A DNA stretch of 64,000 bases from Falsiroseomonas sp051433195 (GTDB lineage Bacteria > Pseudomonadota > Alphaproteobacteria > Acetobacterales > Acetobacteraceae): the NCBI RefSeq assembly GCF_051433195.1, contig NZ_JBHMFT010000013.1:1-64000 (forward strand), read 5' to 3'. The notes under the pieces were generated by a model that was not told the origin of the DNA, ran no database searches, and saw only the letters and a list, made by a program, of their open reading frames with translations. This document shows positions 60,892-64,000 of this stretch, in pieces. Within the stretch, counting starts at the first letter, position 1; the number at the start of each line of letters is the position of its first letter. The position numbers were made by a program, and so were the translations under genes.

Positions 60892-61856
60892 CAGGCGCGC
60901 ATCGCGGCGCGGATGGCATCCAGCAGCGTGTCCATGTCGCGCTGGAAGCCGGCGCCGTCGGCATAGCCATCGGCCTCCCCGGTGGTCTGCATGAAGCGCT
61001 GCCAGCCGGGCGCGGACATGCCCTGGCGGAAGCGGTCATGCAGGTAGGCCACCATCTCCGGCGGCATGCCCGCGGGCCCGACCCAGCCCTTCATGTTGTC
61101 GGCGACCAGCTCGATTCCCCTCTCGCGCAGCGTCGGCACCTGGGGGTAGGCCGGCATCCGCTGGGCGGAAGCGCAGGCCAGCGGCAGGATGTCGCCGGAG
61201 GCCGCCAGGCCACGCAGCTCGTCGGAGGCCTGCACCACCAGGTCCACCTGCCCCGCCAGCAGCGCCTGCTGCTGCGGGCCGCCGCCGGTGTAGGGCACGT
61301 GCAGCAGGTCGGTTCCGGTGGCGCGCTCCAGCATGATGAAGATGGAATGCGACAGCGTGCCGACGCCGGAGGAGCCATGCGTCAGCGCCTCCGGCCGCAC
61401 CTTCGCCGCCTCGATCACCTGTTCCAGCGTAGTGAAGCGGCCGCCCTTGCCGCGGGCGCAGATGAAATGCGCGTTGCGGGTCAGCCGGATGACCGCGGTG
61501 AAGGACTTCTTCGGGTCGTAGGGCAATTCGCGGTGCGCGGGCAGCGACGTGCTCTCGGACCCGCCCGCGATCAGCAGCGTGTGGCCATCCGGCGCCGCCC
61601 GCGCCACCTGTTCCGCCGCCAGCGCGCCACCGGCGCCGGGCCGGTTCACCACCACCAGCGGCACCGGGAACAGCGGGGTGCAGGCCTCCGCGATGGTGCG
61701 CGCGATGATGTCGGAGCCGCCGCCGGGGGCGAAGCCGACGATGAGCTGGATCGGGCGCGTCGGCTGCCAGCCGGATTGCGCGCGGCCGACGGACGGTGCC
61801 AGCGAGGGGGCGGCAAGGAGGGGTGCGGCCAGCAGGATGCGGCGTGTCAGCTTCAT
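60891..61856 (-). CDS. Tripartite tricarboxylate transporter (Bug-family) substrate-binding protein
   Basis: The 321-residue periplasmic protein has a signal peptide (LTRRILLAAPLLAAPSLAPS) and Bug/TctC motifs: RPIQLIVGFAPGGGSDIIAR, VVVNRPGAGGALAAEQVARA, YDPKKSFTAVIRL, SSGVGTLSHSIFIML and LLHVPYTGGGPQQQALLAG. Such proteins bind small carboxylates. They are greatly expanded in Acetobacteraceae and often lack adjacent permeases, as here. It is coupled to a hydroxyacid dehydrogenase gene, suggesting a hydroxy-acid ligand. Confidence 0.92.
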   Translation of the reverse strand: MKLTRRILLAAPLLAAPSLAPSVGRAQSGWQPTRPIQLIVGFAPGGGSDIIARTIAEACTPLFPVPLVVVNRPGAGGALAAEQVARAAPDGHTLLIAGGSESTSLPAHRELPYDPKKSFTAVIRLTRNAHFICARGKGGRFTTLEQVIEAAKVRPEALTHGSSGVGTLSHSIFIMLERATGTDLLHVPYTGGGPQQQALLAGQVDLVVQASDELRGLAASGDILPLACASAQRMPAYPQVPTLRERGIELVADNMKGWVGPAGMPPEMVAYLHDRFRQGMSAPGWQRFMQTTGEADGYADGAGFQRDMDTLLDAIRAAMRA

Positions 61857-61956
61857 GGATCGTCTCCCGTTTCCAGGCCATCTGCGCGGCTCATGCGGGG
61901 CAGGATGCCGCCCATGTCGACAGTCGGCAACCGCGCCGATGGCTTGCGGGGGAGGC

Positions 61957-62715
61957 TCAGTCGCCGTCGTCGGGGATGTTGAGCTGGATGCCGCAGGCCT
62001 TGCAGTGCACCGCATCCGTGTCATGCCGGCCGAGCCCGCAGCTCGGGCAGCGGAAGCTTACCTTCAGCGGCCGGAACAGCGCCTGCGCCAGCCGCAGGAA
62101 CAAGGTGACGCCGGCCAGCATGATCAGCACGGTCAGCAGCCGGCCGCCGGTGCCATCCAGCGTGATGTCGCCGAATCCGGTCGTGGTCAGCGCCGCGACG
62201 GTAAAGTACAGCGCATCCGCCCAGTTCGCGATGTCCGGATTGCGCGCGTGTTGGGTGGCATGGACGATGCCGGTCATCACCGCGATGAACACCAGCAGGT
62301 CGGCGGCGGCGATCGGGGCTTCCGGGTTGCGGCGGAACACCGGCAGGTCGCGCCGCAGCTTGGCCAGCAGGCGCGCGGACCGCAGCAGGCGCAGGGTGCG
62401 CAGGCTGCGCAGGAAGCCCCAGCCGGGTGCGAAGGGCGCCAGCAGGAAGGCGGCGACCGCCACCACATCGGCGATGCCGGCCGGGTGCGCCAACTCCCGC
62501 CACGGTTTCGGGCTCGCCCGCAGCCGCAGCACCAGCTCCGTCCCCAGCACCAGGCCGAAGCCGAAATCCACCAGCCGCAGCGCCGGCCCCTGCGGCAGGA
62601 AGGATTCCACGATCACCCAGGCCAGCGCCGCCAGGTCCAGCGCCAGCAGCCCGTAGCCGGCGCGGATGCCGACCCGACCGGCGACCCTGTCGAAGGCGCC
62701 GATGGGCTCGGACAT
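61957..62715 (-). CDS. Potassium-channel-like ion transporter with C-terminal zinc ribbon
   Basis: The 252-residue protein has six membrane segments, with a voltage-sensor-like S4 (RSLRTLRLLRSARLLAKLRR) bearing regularly spaced Arg, and a pore loop with selectivity filter TTTGFGD between the last two segments. After the pore helix, a cytoplasmic tail carries FRCPSCGLGRHDTDAVHCKACGI, a CxxC...CxxC zinc ribbon. Voltage-gated K+ channels of bacteria (KvAP-like) are similar in size, but the ribbon is an addition. It stands four bases after the hydroxybutyryl-CoA dehydrogenase gene end, on the same strand. Confidence 0.88.
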   Translation of the reverse strand: MSEPIGAFDRVAGRVGIRAGYGLLALDLAALAWVIVESFLPQGPALRLVDFGFGLVLGTELVLRLRASPKPWRELAHPAGIADVVAVAAFLLAPFAPGWGFLRSLRTLRLLRSARLLAKLRRDLPVFRRNPEAPIAAADLLVFIAVMTGIVHATQHARNPDIANWADALYFTVAALTTTGFGDITLDGTGGRLLTVLIMLAGVTLFLRLAQALFRPLKVSFRCPSCGLGRHDTDAVHCKACGIQLNIPDDGD

Positions 62716-62719
62716 GTCT

Positions 62720-63598
62720 CTACCGCGTGGGCTTCGGCGGGGTCACGCCGTAGTCGTAGAAGCCGCGGCCGGATTTGCGGCCGAGCCAGCCGGCCTCGAC
62801 ATACTTGGCCAGCAGCGGGCTCGGCCGGTACTTCGGATCGCCCATGCCCTCCTGCAGCACGCGCAGCACGGCGAGGCAGGTATCCAGGCCGATGTAGTCC
62901 GCCAGCTCCAGCGGCCCCATCGGGTGGTTGCAGCCGAGCTTCATGCCGGCGTCGATGGAGGCGACGTCGCCGACGCCTTCATGCAGCGCGAAGCAGGCCT
63001 CGTTGATCATCGGCAGCAGGATGCGGTTGACGATGAAGGCCGGGTAGTCGGCGGCATAGGCGACGGTCTTGCCCATGCGCCCGGCCAGGGCGGCCACGGC
63101 GTCGACCGTCGCGTCATCGGTCGCCAGGCCGCGGATCACCTCCACCAGCTTCATCAGCGGCACCGGGTTGAAGAAGTGCATGCCCACGAAACGGCCCGGC
63201 CGGTCCGTCGCCGCCGCCAGCCGGGTGATCGGGATGGAGGAGGTGTTGGAGGCGACCAGCGCATCCGCCTTCAGATGCGGCGTCAGGGTCGCGAAGATCC
63301 GGTTCTTGATGTCCTCGCGCTCGGTCGCCGCCTCGATCACCAGGTCGCAGTCGCCGAAGGCGGCGTAGTCCGTGCTGGTGGAGATGCGCGCCATGGCGGC
63401 GTCGCGGTCGGCCTTGGCCAGCGTGCCCTTCGAGACCTGGCGGTCCATGTTCTTCGCAAGCGTGGCCAGGCCCTTGTCGAGCGCGGCCTGCGCCACGTCC
63501 AGCATCACCACCGTCAGCCCGGACTGGGCCGCGACATGGGCGATGCCGTTGCCCATCTGCCCGGCGCCGATGACGCCGAGTTTTTCGATCTGCGTCAT
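62720..63598 (-). CDS. 3-hydroxybutyryl-CoA dehydrogenase
   Basis: The 292-residue protein converts (S)-3-hydroxyacyl-CoA to the 3-keto form with NAD+. It shows LGVIGAGQMGNGIAHVAAQS, DLVIEAATEREDIKNRIFAT, ASNTSSIPITRLAAATDRPG, the catalytic His in GMHFFNPVPLMKLVEVIRG and the C-terminal domain with DYPAFIVNRILLPMINEACF and NHPMGPLELADYIGLDTCL. These are the features of Hbd/PaaH. It stands between a channel gene and etfA, consistent with short-chain acyl-CoA oxidation. Confidence 0.94.
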   Translation of the reverse strand: MTQIEKLGVIGAGQMGNGIAHVAAQSGLTVVMLDVAQAALDKGLATLAKNMDRQVSKGTLAKADRDAAMARISTSTDYAAFGDCDLVIEAATEREDIKNRIFATLTPHLKADALVASNTSSIPITRLAAATDRPGRFVGMHFFNPVPLMKLVEVIRGLATDDATVDAVAALAGRMGKTVAYAADYPAFIVNRILLPMINEACFALHEGVGDVASIDAGMKLGCNHPMGPLELADYIGLDTCLAVLRVLQEGMGDPKYRPSPLLAKYVEAGWLGRKSGRGFYDYGVTPPKPTR

Positions 63599-63616
63599 CT
63601 TCGTCTCCAGCGTGGC

Positions 63617-63663
63617 GCCCTCTCCCCCCGCTTGGGGGGGGGAGAGGGATGGGGTGAGGGGGG
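63617..63663. repeat. GC-rich hairpin repeat, left member
   Basis: Starts GCCCTCTCCCCCCGC and ends GGGATGGGGTGAGGGGGG. With 63,737-63,777 it forms an imperfect inverted pair around 73 bases without a gene. It belongs to the same broad class as the repeats around the DUF559 gene. Confidence 0.8.
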
Positions 63664-63736
63664 CCGCTCGGGACGGGGAGGTCGCGCATCCCGCTGCCTG
63701 GCGTGCCATTGTCATTCGGTGGCGTGGGTGGCGGAG

Positions 63737-63777
63737 CCCCCTCACCCAACCCTCTCCCCCCGTCGTGGGGAGAGGGC
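63737..63777. repeat. GC-rich hairpin repeat, right member
   Basis: Starts CCCCCTCACCCAACCCTC and ends GGGGAGAGGGC; inverse of the left member with several mismatches. It ends five bases before the etfA stop, so it may also serve as a transcript end. Confidence 0.8.
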
Positions 63778-63782
63778 CTTGG

Positions 63783-64000
63783 CTACTTCTTGTCGAGGGC
63801 GGCTTCCAGTTCGGGAATCACCTTGAAGACGTCGCCGACCAGGCCGTAGTCGGCCACCTGGAAGATCGGCGCCTCCTCGTCCTTGTTGATGGCGACGATC
63901 ACCTTGCTGTCCTTCATGCCGGCCAGGTGCTGGATGGCGCCCGAGATGCCGAAGGCCATGTACAGCTCCGGCGCCACGATCTTGCCGGTCTGGCCGACCT
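63783..64000 (-). CDS. etfA: Electron transfer flavoprotein subunit alpha, partial (N-terminus off window)
   Basis: The last 72 residues of EtfA are visible: GQTGKIVAPELYMAFGISGA, IQHLAGMKDSKVIVAINKDE, EAPIFQVADYGLVGDVFKVI and PELEAALDKK. The FAD-binding TGKIVAPELYMAFGISGAIQH segment is diagnostic. EtfA with EtfB passes electrons from acyl-CoA dehydrogenases to the quinone pool. The start lies beyond the right edge. Placement next to hydroxybutyryl-CoA dehydrogenase is a frequent arrangement in alphaproteobacteria. Confidence 0.95.
   Translation of the reverse strand, partial: VGQTGKIVAPELYMAFGISGAIQHLAGMKDSKVIVAINKDEEAPIFQVADYGLVGDVFKVIPELEAALDKK

Overview
The window looks like chromosomal DNA of a high-GC alphaproteobacterium, most likely an Acetobacteraceae (Roseomonas-like) member of the Rhodospirillales. 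This is inferred from very GC-rich coding sequence, the hemC-hemD-mic60-hemY gene order, dispersed polyhydroxybutyrate genes (phaA, phaB, a short phaC-like gene, phaR), a Bug-family binding protein, a CheZ phosphatase and a K+-independent proton pyrophosphatase. No rRNA gene or taxonomic marker is present to confirm it.

The window has two parts. Positions 1 to about 17,760 are a decayed accessory region. It holds fragments of IS3- and IS5-type transposases, a nitrilase and a membrane GTPase each interrupted by a stop codon where a Trp is expected, a frameshifted partner GTPase, the C-terminal end of a serine recombinase with its small companion gene, a chimeric DUF1254/alkylsulfatase remnant and a prophage tail-gene remnant. 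Apparently intact genes lie between them: a TetR regulator, a methyltransferase, the GTPase RsgA, a patatin-like lipoprotein, a secreted alkylsulfatase followed by an outer-membrane barrel, and a small lipoprotein. The region ends at the 3' side of a tRNA-Thr(CGT) gene, a common integration site.

From 17.8 kb to the right end the sequence is ordinary core genome. In order: the haem operon hemC-hemD-mic60-hemY on the minus strand; tsaD, a glycine-zipper lipoprotein, rlmJ and gpsA; ugd and metW; phaB; a 4.2-kb block bounded by two perfectly identical 110-bp inverted repeats and containing an EamA transporter, a methyltransferase, a cupin, a GST, gloB and a second methyltransferase; cheZ, phaA, a phaC-like gene with a coupled upstream gene, and phaR; an XRE regulator; phnCDEE; an SDR, a Tat-exported superoxide dismutase, a polyamine-type binding protein, envelope-stress proteins and ettA; tRNA-Ile2; an RraA-like protein, a PEP-CTERM vWA protein and a secreted MetX-like hydrolase; ppa and hppA; a DUF559 nuclease gene enclosed by inverted repeats; and fatty-acid/hydroxybutyryl-CoA genes leading into etfA, which runs off the window.

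The most interesting non-gene structures are the perfect 110-bp inverted pair at 29,895 and 34,164, the DUF559 gene tightly enclosed by 38-40 bp inverted repeats at 58.1-58.6 kb (with a gene-less structure of the same class at 63.6 kb), and a 28-bp tandem array made from the 3' end of phaA.
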